NCBI GenBank assembly: GCA_030248195.1
Contig: JASAND010031982.1
Location: 40,373 to 104,372 of the forward strand
DNA length: 64,000 nucleotides
From: Trissonchulus latispiculum
Taxonomy: Eukaryota; Nematoda; Enoplea; Enoplida; Ironidae
Direction: 5' to 3'
Shown: piece after piece, positions 1 to 13,470 of the stretch
Position numbering within the stretch: the first letter of the stretch is position 1
Layout: each line of letters opens with the position of its first letter
The notes under the pieces: model-generated
Told to the model about the DNA's origin: nothing
The model's database searches: none
What the model saw: only the letters and a program-made list of their open reading frames with translations
Program-made: the position numbers and the translations under genes

Positions 1-482
1 CATGAATAGGGAAGCAAGCCTCCAACTTTTTCTTCGTTAAGTTTTTTGATGATTTTCATTTTTACCATTGAAACTTATGAAACCTAGCATGTTGATGCTG
101 CAAATCAAGTTTTCGAGCTGGAAGCTTCAAAAATGCTCAAAGTTGGCATATTTTGAGGTTTTTGATGGTTTTAAAGCATTCTCTTTCCAATAGAACCATT
201 AGTTATATACGTCTTCCTGATGCATACGCAAAAATTTGAAAATTTGGCACCATGTTTTCCCCAGCTCTAGTGGACCCAATGTGGGGGGGAAACATGGTCA
301 ATTTTTTTTACTGGATGCACGTAGGGGAAAACCACTGTTGCCGTGTAATAGAACAACTCGAATTATACCCGCATGCAAATTTATAGTAGCCAAAGTTTGA
401 TAGTTGGTTAGATATATATTTGCAAACTTTCGAAAATCCTTAGCATTTTGGCCAATTTTGGGAGGTCATCTGTGGTCAAGTA

Positions 483-1497
483 TAGTCAGGGAGGGGGGAA
501 AGCATCACCGGCAAAGTGGGGGAAAACAATGGCTCACCCTGCTCGACCCCCCCCCCGACTATACTTTACTTACACAATCAAACTTAGAAACCAATCTGGT
601 CGGCGGATCTGGCAAAAGGGCGTAAGACCAAATGGCCGTGTTTCGTTTTTTTTTGCAGAAATGATATCTGTAACTTCCAAAGTTTCATCTGGCAAAAAGA
701 CCTATATATCTAAAATTCCTTATAATAAATCCAGTATTTCACTTTGTCACTGCGGCGTAAGTTCAAAATTTATGTATTTGGATCTGGCAAAAAGGCTCAC
801 TTACGCCTTTTTTCTTATATGAAATACATAGCAGATTCAAAAATTTGAATTTTAAGATAGGGCAAAAAGGCGTAAGTTGTCTGGTATTTGCAACTATGGA
901 AATATATGTAAATTTTTTCGACGTAAATAACACTCAAAATAATTCCGGTTCAAATTAAAGGTACATTGACTTGGGAATGAAATTGATGACAACTGTGACC
1001 ACTATAATCGTGATAATTAGAGGGAATTTCAATTGAACTGCATATTCTCCATTGCCTTAGGAATAAATTGCTATAGCCAGCTCTTGGGCTTTTCGTTTTG
1101 GGCGTCTCTGGCGTTTTGGGCCCAATTTGGGCGTCTGCGTAAGTGACAAAAATTGGCAATTATGCAAATTAGGCGGTGACAGGTAAAGATTATTTATTTA
1201 ACAAATTGTTTTTGGATATTGTTTTACGCTTGATTGTGGTCAACATCATGAAAGTTACAAGCTTTTATCTTAAAACTGTAGTTCTAGACAATCGATCAAA
1301 ATATTCCAAAATTTTCAAACGCCCGTTTCTCTAAAAAAATAGAAAGTCACTTACTACGCCCTTTTGCCAGATTCGTCGCGAGTCTTCTAGACTTGCTCTT
1401 TCTAATGGGCTATACCAGGCAGCTACAGCTGCTATGGTTGAGGAGTAGGCGGCCATGTTTTCCGCCTCTTTTGCGTCATGTTTCCCCCCTCTGACTA
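483..1497. mobile_element. Non-autonomous TIR element, TAGTCAG family, copy A
   Basis: The ends are inverted repeats: TAGTCAGGGAGGGGGGAAA on the left and its near complement ending CTGACTA on the right, each bordered by TA, the likely target duplication. Inside is a second inverted pair, TCTGGCAAAAGGGCGTAAG near 610 and its complement near 1350-1373, so one element appears nested in another. The short open frames here have no recognisable product. Two more elements with TAGTCAG ends lie at 2216-3107 and 8778-9032. Confidence 0.6.
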
Positions 1498-1713
1498 TAT
1501 TCTGTGTGGTGGTAGAATCTGTAAACTACAGAATTAAGTCAATTTGACATGAATTTTTGCAAGAATGTTGAGATTTTTAGACGCAGATGTACTAAAAATG
1601 ATCCGCTCTTTCGAATGATGTAGTCAAAACTGTTATATGCTTCCAGCAAAAATATCTCACCAACCATAAGTACTAGAGGGATGTTTTATGGCTCATTTTG
1701 AAGCTCTTCGCAA

Positions 1714-1951
1714 CAGGGTTGGGCGAGACCGAGATTTCACCGAGACCGAGACTGACAATTTTAAGCTTAAACTTAATTTCTTCCAGTTTTTGAGACAGTG
1801 ACCTGTATTAGGGTCTTTAACACATAAACATCCGCTAATTTTCGTTACATCGATTTAAAATTTTCGCGGAAATTTGATGTTTTCAAAATATCTCCGGCCT
1901 CGGTCCGAGACCGAGGCTTTTGGGTGAGCGAGACCGAGACTCCCAGCCCTG
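1714..1951. mobile_element. hAT-like MITE with 8-bp target duplication
   Basis: A 238-bp element begins CAGGGTTGGG and ends with the near complement CCCAGCCCTG. It is flanked by a perfect 8-bp direct repeat CTTCGCAA at 1706-1713 and 1952-1959. An 8-bp duplication with CAGGG-type ends is the hallmark of hAT elements. The arms carry iterated GAGACCGAGA words that pair with each other. It has no coding capacity, so it would need a transposase supplied elsewhere. Confidence 0.75.
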
Positions 1952-2061
1952 CTTCGCAAGGCCTCATAGTAGTTATCGTTAGATTTTCGATTTGTCGCTT
2001 AATAAAAAAGTTACATCCAAAATTTGGGTTTGTATTTCCCGCCGCGCAATACTGTTAGAAC

Positions 2062-3204
2062 TAGGGATGCACCGACCGGGGCCAAAAATTAGCAAAATTT
2101 GGAGAATTTTTGACATTTTTTGACCAAAATTTTGTATTTTCGAAAGTTAAAAGAGTTACAAATCGTTTGTTTTCCCGCCGATATTAATGAAAACAACGAT
2201 AGTAACGTTTTTATATAGTCAGACCCGGGATAAAAAACACCCCCAAATAAGGGTAAAAAAACGGGGCCGCCCTGGAAGCCTGGTAGACCCGGCGAGTCCC
2301 ACTAATGTGTGATAATATAGCGCCACCCTAGATGACCTCAAACTATAAGTATGAGACCCCTGGACCAAATAGAAAGTTTTCAGTGTAATTTCAAAGTTGA
2401 CCTCCCAAAACCACCGCCAAAAGCTAAGGGTCATATCGGAATTTCTAAACTTCTCTTGCTAGCGTGGAGAGACTCCGGGCTCCAATACTGTGCATGTGGG
2501 TTTGTATTGGCCCCAAGTATTAACACACAAGGCACCATATCCCCTACTGCATTGGGGCTCCACCAGCTGACCATTTTTTACTCCCAAAATTTCGCCACTT
2601 TTCGGGTAAAAAAAATGGTCAGAACCCAGCAAAAAAAATTTTTCTGAAGCAGTATGGGGGTTTTAATGCGTTTAGAACGCTTAAAAAGCATCGATTAAGC
2701 CTAAAAACTTTAAATTAGTCAAAACCGACCATTTTTGAATATTTTTAAAAAATGGCTATTTTTGAACTTTTCAAATCGATAAAAATTGTTACCAATTCAT
2801 TATAACTTTGGTTTTTTTGGCCAAATATACTAAATTTGATGCGCTCTTTCATCTGGAAGCATCAAATCTACTCTAGCGCCAATATTTTGGGGTGATTTTT
2901 TTACCACAAACCATTTTTTTACCATTTTGTCGGGTAAAAAATCACCGATTTTTTTATTAATCTGAGAATCTGTGGTGCTAGGAATAATACCTGAATCGAT
3001 AGAGGGCAGTGCTGGGCACTTACATGCAAAACCGCTTCCAGATTGGCCAAGATTTGCGAAAGTTAGAGGCTTAAGTCGAAAACCCTTTTTTATCCCGGGT
3101 CTGACTATATCAAAAATTATTGCAAAATTTAAATTTTCAAGAAAATTTTTGAAAATTTTCAATTTGGACCCCAAATTTCCAGGCCCCGGCCCGGTGCATC
3201 TCTA
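2062..3204. mobile_element. hAT-like element, TAGGGATGCACCG ends, copy 1 (carries an insertion)
   Basis: It starts TAGGGATGCACCG and ends CGGTGCATCTCTA. It is flanked by GTTAGAAC (2054-2061) and GCTAGAAC (3205-3212), an 8-bp duplication with one mismatch. It is clearly a paralogue of the element at 3225-3663: both contain the same AT-rich body with the phrase GGGGCCAAAAATTAGCAAAA. This copy is interrupted by a separate TA-flanked element at 2216-3107, which copy 2 lacks. Confidence 0.75.
2216..3107. mobile_element. TAGTCAG-family TIR element, copy B, nested
   Basis: An 892-bp insert has ends TAGTCAGACCCGGGATAAA and the exact complement, bordered by TA on both sides (2214-2215 and 3108-3109). 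The paralogous host repeat at 3225-3663 has an uninterrupted TATATC at the same place (near 3451-3457), which serves as an empty site and defines the boundaries. No transposase is encoded. Confidence 0.8.
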
Positions 3205-3224
3205 GCTAGAACTAATCTTAAAAG

Positions 3225-3663
3225 TAGGGATGCACCGGGGCCTGGCCCCGGCCCCGGCCCCGGTAGTCAGGCCCCGGCCCCGGCCCCGGCCCCGGTGGTC
3301 AGGCCCCGGTACCGACCGGGGCCAAAAATTAGCAAAATTTTGTGAATTTTTGACATTTTTTGACCAACATTTTGAATTTTCGAAAGTCAAAAAGTGTTAC
3401 AAATCGTTTGTTTTCACGCCAATATTAATAAAAACAAGGATAGTAACGTTTGTATATCAAAAATTATTGCAACATTTTAAGTTTCCAGAAAATTTTTGAA
3501 AATTTTCGTTTTGGACCCCGAATTTCCAGGCCCCGGTCCCGGCCCCGGCCCCGGCACCGGGGCCAAGGTGGGCAGGTGGCCCCGGCCCCGGCCCCGGCCG
3601 GGGCCACGATGAGGTCCCGGCCCCGGCCCCGGCCCCGGTAGTGGCGGCCCCGGTGCATCTCTA
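3225..3663. mobile_element. hAT-like element, TAGGGATGCACCG ends, copy 2
   Basis: This 439-bp copy has TAGGGATGCACCG and CGGTGCATCTCTA termini and a perfect 8-bp target duplication CTTAAAAG at 3217-3224 and 3664-3671. Its outer arms are long runs of CCCCGG/GGCCCC hexamers (about 3236-3310 and 3528-3655) around an AT-rich core. The frames through these runs give Pro/Gly/Arg/Ala dipeptide strings and are not genes. A third relic with the same end lies at 40078-40169. Confidence 0.8.
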
Positions 3664-3671
3664 CTTAAAAG

Positions 3672-5614
3672 TATTCTAAAATCAAGTTTTAGTACCAAAA
3701 TTGACCAACACATTCAGGCGAAGCCGTTTTTTCTTTCACGTTTTTCTCGAATTGTGGGACTGATGTTATTTTTCATCCTGGTGCTGAGAAAAGGGACAAC
3801 ATATGTTGTGAACTTCTACCCATCCCTTGAAACTTAAAGCTTCATTTGCCAAAAAATGCTTTGGAATACTGTATTGCCCTCACCCCAAACTTTTTATCCA
3901 TTTTTACCGTTTTCTCAACTCAGTTTTGAATTTCAAAATATATACCGGTATCTGGGACGGAGAATACTGACCCAGTTTCATCTCTAGTAGTCTCTAACCA
4001 ACCCTGCTATTTTTATCATACTGGCTGGTAGGCAAGCAGGATTGCCCCGATGCTCTTCCCTCCCTATGAATTGAAAAATTTGATTTGACTTCACAAACTG
4101 TTTGGAACTGATATACGTATATATATGTATATTTATTTTATTTATAAAAATAAATTAATTTTATTTATAAGGAATAAGTTGTACATAAGGAATTAATTAT
4201 ATATATATCTATGTTAAGTTAAGAAATGTAAGAAACGAAACTGGCAGCATACCATAGGCAGAATTGAGGACGGGAATAATCAGGAAAATGAGGTAAAGGA
4301 GCGGATAGGATGAGTTAAGGAACGGAGTAGTCCAGAGTGAGACAATGAGGTTCATTGGCAGCAGATCCACTGAAGCGCCGCCTCATGTGCTGCGGTGCTG
4401 AATAGAGCAAACTCAGAGAGAGGGAGCGCACAGAGCCAGCAAGACCACACGCAGACTAACAGACTCCTTTCTAGTGACCAAATTAGTAGGACACAAAATA
4501 GGCACGCACTGTCTCTCTCTTCTATGGTCCACTGTATGTATATCAGTGTAAGCTTATGCCTGTAAAGAACAAAGACAAATGGATTGAAACTACAAAAGCA
4601 GCCCCACTGTCTCTTAACTAGAATACTGTATGAGTGTATGCTAATTCAATCGTAATACTACAAAGCTGTCCGAATAAGACACCCACTGGGCGGGCACTAG
4701 AGGCTTGTTCCAGCAAACCGGTTTCCTCGCAATGCTCAGAAATTCTAATTTATTGTACATTAAGACAGACTGTAACAACTTTACAACACTCATGTAGGCA
4801 ACCTTTAATATAGCCATACCCAGAGAGTATTAGTTTACACTATTGTGCTACCTCATCTACATACATGTACAGTACGTATGGGGAACAGCTATGGTTTATG
4901 ATAGATTTAGCTCAGACTAACACTAAATCGTATGGCTATTTTGCACGACTCAAATTTAGTACATACCTGTGGTTATATGTGAATCAAAGTGAGGGGCTAC
5001 CTACATTACAGTTTGCAGTCAAGTAAGCCTTTTGTTCTAGAGGATATATTATAGGAGACTAGACACCGCTCCCTTTCAAAAGTATTGCGCAGAAATCTCG
5101 TGTTCAAAACATGAATTTTAATCTTGTCATGATTACAAATATTTACTTCATCTGGCCTGGAATTAAAACTATCTCTCTCTCACCTTTGAAGGCTATTAGT
5201 AAGCCGTAGCGGTATAAACTAGTTCAACAGCTTACCTAAGTCAAGAACACACATTCTGACCGATTGCAGTGTAATAATGGAATTGCATTGTCTCAAATTG
5301 GGACTGCATTGTTCTGGCGGGATGACTAAAATCGTGCCTGCTAATTTTAGACCACAAGTCTTGATTTTTGTTTCCTCTCTGGATTGGTTTAAATAAAAAT
5401 GTTTAAAATAAGACAGATACCGGTGACTATTTATATAAGTTGTAGTGAATAATTAAATAGTAATAGTATATTATGACGTTAAGTGGAGTGATTGTTTAGT
5501 AAGAAAACTGATGTTGTTTAACTAAACAATGAACAGTGTAAATATTGTTACCTTATGTTACATAATAATATGTCCATAAGTTATGAACTCTAACTTTCAA
5601 ACTATTTTAAAGCC
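3672..5614. other. No gene recognised
   Basis: This stretch is AT-rich with a run of TATAT and TTTAT words around 4110-4205. I find no convincing coding exon, tRNA or inverted-repeat pair. The last kilobase may be the 5' untranslated part of the reverse-transcriptase element that follows, but no boundary is visible. Confidence 0.4.
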
Positions 5615-7486
5615 TTGGATAAAGTAAACTTCCATACCGTAATGGGGAATCGAACATTGTTAAATTACTGGCCAGAAACTGAACAGAGCCGGGCAAATCC
5701 TAAGGTTACTTATCAATATGACAAACCTTTCGCTAATGAATTCTGCTTCAACTATAGGCAAACTATTACAAGTGTTGTATGGGATAGAGACCTAATTAAT
5801 CCTATTAAGGAATGTTATTGTACAGGGTCTCCATTCATTGACCCATATCATAATCATATTGTTACTGGTAATACTAATCTTATTGAAGATAAGGAAGTAC
5901 GGGACATAATTAATAAAGGTACCAAATACAGAACCCGGACCTCATTCACACGTGAGGAAGTTTTACATTCCATATATGATGGTATAGACAAATATGTGGA
6001 TAAACTTCCTAAGAAACTTCTATCTAGTAATATCTCCGAGTGGACCAAACAAGTGAAGATCGCCTTCAAGGATAGAGTGGAGTCAATGAACGATTTCAAC
6101 TTTCGAGGTAATGACGAAATTAAAAATAAGAAAAGGATACGCCAGTACATGGATGGAATCAAGAGAGACTTTGTGATAACGGTTGTAGATAAGGCAGCCG
6201 GAAATTATGCGTTTATTTGTAAAAAGTTTTATTTTGACTGTATTATAAAGGAATTAAGAACCCAACAAAATGGGAAATCCACTTACGAATTTACGGATGT
6301 GGATAGTAAATCTATTATAAAGAGTGTTATTGGGGATTCGACTAAACTTTTGGTTAATGTTGAAGAGACAAATCATTGCCTACCATTTATACAAATTATC
6401 CCTAAGTTCCACAAACAGCCAACGGCGTTCAGAACTATTATTTCTGGAGCAATGTGCTGCACTAAACCTATGTCTAAGAGTCTCGGCGCAGCACTTAAAC
6501 TAGTGCAAACCAGACAAAAACGGTATTGCAACGCAATAAAAGAAAGTACACATGTCATTAACGGATATTGGATTATAGATAGTTCACAGGAGATTTTGAA
6601 AAGTCTCCATAAAATAAATAATACCACACAGGCTAAATCGGTCTCTACTTATGATTTTGGGAAACTTTACACTAGCCTTCGACATGAAGACATAATTAGT
6701 GAAATTAAATCTCTAATCGATCTATCATTTGGTAACGGTACCAGAGCTATGGTAATTAGTAAGTCATATGCTAGATGGGCAAGCATTGCAAATCCTATAG
6801 CTAGAGATGCAAACTACGTATTTTCTATGTTAAAATTTATAATTGATAATGCGTACTTTCAAGTGGGAAATTTGGTTTTTAAACAAGTAATAGGAATACC
6901 GATGGGAACAAACGCTGGACCTTTTATAGCGAATCTGTTACTACATGCTTACGAGTTTAAGTTTATTAAAAATTGTGCAAGGAATAAAGAATGGAACAAA
7001 CTTAAACGACTTAGGAAAATGTTTAGATATCTTGATGATATAACTGTAGTGGATGATGATGGAGAATTTGATAGATCCAAACCGGACATTTATCCAACTT
7101 GTCTAACACTGGAAAAGGTAAACGCTACTTCACTTGCAGCAGATGTTTTAGATATTAGTATAAGTATAGAAAACGGCAAATTCATAACTAAAGTATACGA
7201 CAAGAGGGATGACTTCAACTTTAAGGTGGTTTGCCTACCGGATGCTAGTGGTAACATTTCAGAGAAATGTTGCTACAACGTATACCTAAATGAGCTTAAA
7301 AGATATTACGAAAGATTTACAAATCTGGAAGATTTCAGAACTAGAGTATCGAAGCTTAATACACAGCTATTATTGAAAGGGTATTCAAAGCGAAAATTAA
7401 AAATTTATTTGGAAAAGTTTTTGTGTAGGTTACACAATGATGACATTGTTGTTAATCCTACATACATTTCTTCATATTTTGAATAA
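5615..7486 (+). CDS. Penelope-like reverse transcriptase, intact ORF
   Basis: An uninterrupted 623-codon frame encodes a reverse transcriptase. It would copy element RNA into DNA at a chromosomal target. Visible motifs are DFGKLYTSL at residues 347-355 (first catalytic Asp), GIPMGTNAG at 427-435, RYLDD at 471-475 (catalytic pair) and KVYDKRDDFNF at 526-536. DKAAGNY (192-198) and PKFHK (263-267) precede the catalytic core, as in Penelope-like and related telomerase-type enzymes. The frame opens with TTG; the first ATG is codon 10 (5642), the likelier start. I see no GIY-YIG endonuclease N- or C-terminally and no integrase. The RT class is clear; Penelope-like assignment is inferred from motif wording. 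The intact frame suggests a young copy. Confidence 0.8.
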   Translation: MDKVNFHTVMGNRTLLNYWPETEQSRANPKVTYQYDKPFANEFCFNYRQTITSVVWDRDLINPIKECYCTGSPFIDPYHNHIVTGNTNLIEDKEVRDIINKGTKYRTRTSFTREEVLHSIYDGIDKYVDKLPKKLLSSNISEWTKQVKIAFKDRVESMNDFNFRGNDEIKNKKRIRQYMDGIKRDFVITVVDKAAGNYAFICKKFYFDCIIKELRTQQNGKSTYEFTDVDSKSIIKSVIGDSTKLLVNVEETNHCLPFIQIIPKFHKQPTAFRTIISGAMCCTKPMSKSLGAALKLVQTRQKRYCNAIKESTHVINGYWIIDSSQEILKSLHKINNTTQAKSVSTYDFGKLYTSLRHEDIISEIKSLIDLSFGNGTRAMVISKSYARWASIANPIARDANYVFSMLKFIIDNAYFQVGNLVFKQVIGIPMGTNAGPFIANLLLHAYEFKFIKNCARNKEWNKLKRLRKMFRYLDDITVVDDDGEFDRSKPDIYPTCLTLEKVNATSLAADVLDISISIENGKFITKVYDKRDDFNFKVVCLPDASGNISEKCCYNVYLNELKRYYERFTNLEDFRTRVSKLNTQLLLKGYSKRKLKIYLEKFLCRLHNDDIVVNPTYISSYFE

Positions 7487-8141
7487 CAACTTTTAATTTA
7501 TGATTTTTTAAAAATTTATTAGTTCTAGTTATGATTTCGCTCCTTACTATTGTTTAGTTTTTATGTTAACTTTATATTCACTTTGTTTTGTTTTAGAATT
7601 TTTCGTTCAACTGTTCCATACTACAATTCATTTACCTTATTTGATTTGGACACAGGTTTCACCCACTTAGCTGCCGGCGTTCCCCTCGTTTGTCTAGACA
7701 AGCGACCGCTGGATGTGGGCGGGGACACGTGGGGCAAAAGTCCGGTTAACTATATCCAGGTTACAGCTAGGGTAGAGCACCCCGCCCCGGCTAAGTCCTA
7801 CCCCTTAATTTAAGGAAAATAATTTATTCACCTTTTCAGTTGGGGCCCTAAGTCAGATGTATTTATCCAATTTTATATATTATCTGGGTAGGGTGGGGTG
7901 GAACTATTAAATATTTTTGGTAAAGTTATATAATAAATATTTCAGACAATTACAAATATGTTTATCACCAGATCTATTTCCTGGATAATCCTGATGGTGC
8001 TAATAAATCCGGATAATGTAACAACAATTGGTGAGTTTACCAAATTATACAAAATTCTCTTTCAAACTATGTCAATCCCTCCTATATATTTTCTTCTTTT
8101 GTTACCCGACAACCTAAAGCCACTATTTTGTCTTACGTATA
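7487..8141. other. 3' flank of the Penelope-like ORF, no second gene seen
   Basis: AT-rich sequence encloses a GC-rich block at about 7655-7800 with several self-complementary words (for example CTAGACAAG). This could be a structured 3' part of the element, but I could not fit a hammerhead core to it. No further ORF is recognisable. Confidence 0.3.
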
Positions 8142-9306
8142 TGTCACCGTAAAACTGTAGAATCAGGAATTCTGCAGAATTACTGAAATTTTCAGGAATT
8201 CTACAGAATTCCTGAACATTTCAGTAAAACTGTAGAATTACGGCGAAACTTGACTTATTCTACAGTTTTCCTGATATTTTCAGGGATTCTGTAGAATTCC
8301 GTATTTTGTTCAGGAAAACTGTGGAACTATGGTTAAACTTGAATTATTCAACAGTTTTCCTGAAATTTTGAGGAATTCTGTAGAATACCGAATAAATAAT
8401 TTTTCGAAATAACCAATTATAATAATGTTTTCAATGTTTCAACATCAGATCAAATGTTCGTACTTTTTCAAACTTTTTGCAAACAATCAACCAATCATTA
8501 TTTCATATATATCTCAATCAATGCAAACAAAAACTGTTCTTAACTAATTTTAGTTTGGTAACTTAAAACATTATTATGGTTGTAACAAGTTAGAAAAAAG
8601 TAGGAACCTTCATCTAATGTTGAAAAATTGAAAACATTTATATAAATATATAATTATTGGTTATTTCAAACTTTAATGATGGATTGAGTATTTGTAAAAA
8701 GTTTTTCAATTTTTCAAGAAAAGTAAAAAATTTTCAATGCTCATATATACAGCTTCATTTTTTAAATTAACTTTTTATAGTCAGACAACTTTTTACAATC
8801 ATTTCACGATCAACCAAACATTAAAGTTTGAAATAACCAATTATATATATATTTAAACGTTTTAAATTTTCCAACATTAGGTGAAAAGTTTGTACTTTTA
8901 CTACTTTTTTCTAACTTTTTACAATCAATTCTACAATCATAATAACGTTTTAAGTTACCAAGTTACCAGTTGGTTATTTCTAATTTTAATGTTTGGTTAA
9001 TCGCAAAATGATTGTAAAAGTTTGGCTGACTATATTTAAAAAAACAGGAACTGTATGAGCATTGAAAATGTGAATTTGATAATTAAAATTGTAAATAAAA
9101 ACGGTATTCTACAGAATTCCTCAAGTTCCACAGTTTTCCTGAACAAAATACGGAATTCTACAGAATCCCTGAAAATATCAGGAAAACTGTAGAATAAGTC
9201 AAGTTTCGCCGTAATTCTACAGTTTTACTGAAATGTTCAGGAATTCTGTAGAATTCCTGAAAATTTCAGTAATTCTGCAGAATTCCTGATTCCACAGTTT
9301 TACGGT

Positions 9307-9310
<4 letters not shown>
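8142..9310. mobile_element. Foldback/TIR element with about 200-bp arms and TA duplication
   Basis: The left end TGTCACCGTAAAACTGT is repeated inverted at 9294-9310 as ACAGTTTTACGGTGACA, and TA lies on each side. The arms match closely for roughly 200 bp (8142-8390 against 9105-9310) with only scattered differences, and are themselves built from iterated CAGGAATTCTGTAGAATTC-like words. A second inverted pair with TAGTCAG and CTGACTA ends sits inside at 8778-9032. There is no coding capacity. Confidence 0.85.
8778..9032. mobile_element. TAGTCAG-family MITE, copy C, nested
   Basis: A 255-bp insert with TAGTCAG and CTGACTA termini and about 65-bp imperfect inverted arms lies in the centre of the foldback element. 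TA borders each end. It belongs with copies A and B by its terminal heptamer, although the internal sequence differs. Confidence 0.6.
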
Positions 9311-9366
<56 letters not shown>

Positions 9367-9368
9367 CT
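9311..9368. repeat. (TA)n microsatellite
   Basis: A run of about 25 alternating TA dinucleotides directly follows the right end of the foldback element. The element may have landed in, or seeded, this run. Confidence 0.9.
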
Positions 9369-9769
9369 TGATGAGGTTTATTTTTAAGGTGCATAAGTGA
9401 TAGACACCAAGGAAAAAATAGGCTGCGTGGTGGGTGGTATGTATCCCTGTTTATGACGTTTACTACATATCATCATTTGACAAGATCATGCGCGTCGTGA
9501 AACGTTCAGAATCAGAGAGAACTTCATGTTATACAGAGTACGTACGCATTGGCGTTCCCACAAACAGTTTCGGGAGGAAGGAATGCTAAAAGTTGTGGTG
9601 GGATTGAAGAGTCAAGGGGGTGCGGTGCAGCTCCCCCCAGAAGTTACGAACATTGTATTTTGAGAGGTCTTTGGAATTTTTTACTAAGCATTTTTTTGAA
9701 ATAAAGAAAATGGCTTGGCTACAGCGAGTTTTCATACAGGCAAGTAAATAAAATACACTAACTGCCCCC

Positions 9770-10115
9770 CACTTTTCGGTTCCCCCCCCCCACTCGACTC
9801 CTTCCCCCCCCCCACTTTTTTGAGCTTCCCCCCCACTCACTCTAGGGTGCCCAGAAAATGCCAAATTTTAAGGATTTTTGGTCAAAATTTTCAAAAATTT
9901 TCCGACTTCGCCGGAAGTTTTTGGTCAAAAATGGTTTACTTTGGTACTCAAACTTGATTTTTTGAGCACTTTTAAGGCATAGTTATAGCGGTATATATAT
10001 GTAGAAAACAGGCTATTTTTACTGCATTTTTGGCATTTTTAGGTCACTTTGGATTTCCCCCCCCCAGTTTTGGTCTTCCCCCCACTTTTTTTCGCCTAGA
10101 GAAAACCCAGTATAG
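9770..10115. repeat. C/G-homopolymer repeat, GTGCCCAGAAAATG family
   Basis: Runs of 8-10 C residues surround an AT-rich core with the words GTGCCCAGAAAATGCC, CGACTTCGCCGGAA and GAAAACAGGCTATTT. Related copies occur at 32540-32890, 33283-33500 and 36620-36930. The terminal phrases TTCGCCTAGAGAAAACCCAG and CTAGGGTGCCC suggest a MITE-like unit, but I could not fix a target duplication. Confidence 0.5.
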
Positions 10116-10357
10116 GGTGCTTAATACATACTCAGACATTTTGGCGTGATGATGGCTAAAGTACCCTAGTTTTATGCCAAAGGAACTGAAAGTTATTGAC
10201 TAATATGATTTTGCACATTGCAGGAAAAGAAATTTTGAGGGGGTCCTTAATTTTTGGATGCCTTTCGGATATATACCGCCCCCCTGCCCTATCCTATATT
10301 TTGCGCAGCCTCATCGTCCCCCCTAATTTCTGACCTATATTTCTTTGATGTTTTCAG

Positions 10358-12707
<2,350 letters not shown>

Positions 12708-13036
12708 GTCTGACGACGACCCCCTCCTCCCCCCCAACTGTTTTCCGGAAGACTTTTTGCCTGACACTGTTCTACTCTCTACTCTACTCTATGGATTTTT
12801 CCTGTCGTTCACTCTCACTGGTGTTAACCGATGAAATAGTCACTCATTCTTGTTTTGCGATACTTGATTCCTCATCTTTTCATTACTTACTTGTTTTTTT
12901 GTTGTATTATTTCTGCTTTCATTTTCGCAATTGTTTACTTCCGGTTTTTCTTGCCTTTTTGTACGCGGAACGTACTGTATTAGAGGGTTCTTTTTGTGAC
13001 GATTGTTTATTAATTTCCAATTTTGCTCATTTCTGC

Positions 13037-13470
13037 GGTCTCTTGCGCTCCCCACCTCCAGCCATAACTTTTGATTTTTTGACCAATAGCTTTGAAATCT
13101 GGTATGGGTGCATACTGGAGGCTTATAAATTCAAAAATTCAAAAATTTTAAATTTTTTTAAAAATTTTAAATTGTTTGGTAAGGGGGGACCGAGGGGAAC
13201 CAAAAAATTTTGCTGAAAACTTGCATAGGGGGGTTTTCAAGGGTGCTGAGCACGAATCTGAAAACCGTTTTTCGATTCAACTTTTCGTTAGCTCAGTATA
13301 AGCTTACATGTTAAGCTTACAGCTTTAGCTCAGCTACCAAACAAAAATTTAAAATTTTTAAAAAAATTTTAAATTTTTGAATTCATAAGCCTCCATTATG
13401 CACCCACACCAAATTTCTAAGTTATTGGCCAAAAAATCAAAAGTTATGGGTGGGGGGAGCGCAAGAGACC
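13037..13470. mobile_element. TIR element in the HELLS 3' region
   Basis: The ends GGTCTCTTGCGCTCCCC and GGGGAGCGCAAGAGACC are inverted, and complementarity continues for roughly 100 bp into the element (GCCATAACTTTTGATTTTTT against its complement near 13430). The centre is A/T-rich. It lies between the HELLS stop and its candidate poly(A) signals, so it may be transcribed as part of the 3' UTR. Confidence 0.65.

Noticed and set aside
404..822. Two overlapping short frames near the left edge
   Set aside because: They lie in a TIR element and show no recognisable domain.
3230..3713. Overlapping frames of Pro/Gly/Arg/Ala in both strands
   Set aside because: They read through GGGGCC hexamers in every frame and are artefacts of the repeat.
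7650..7815. Possible hammerhead ribozyme of a Penelope-like element
   Set aside because: No CUGANGA...GAAA core could be placed on either strand.
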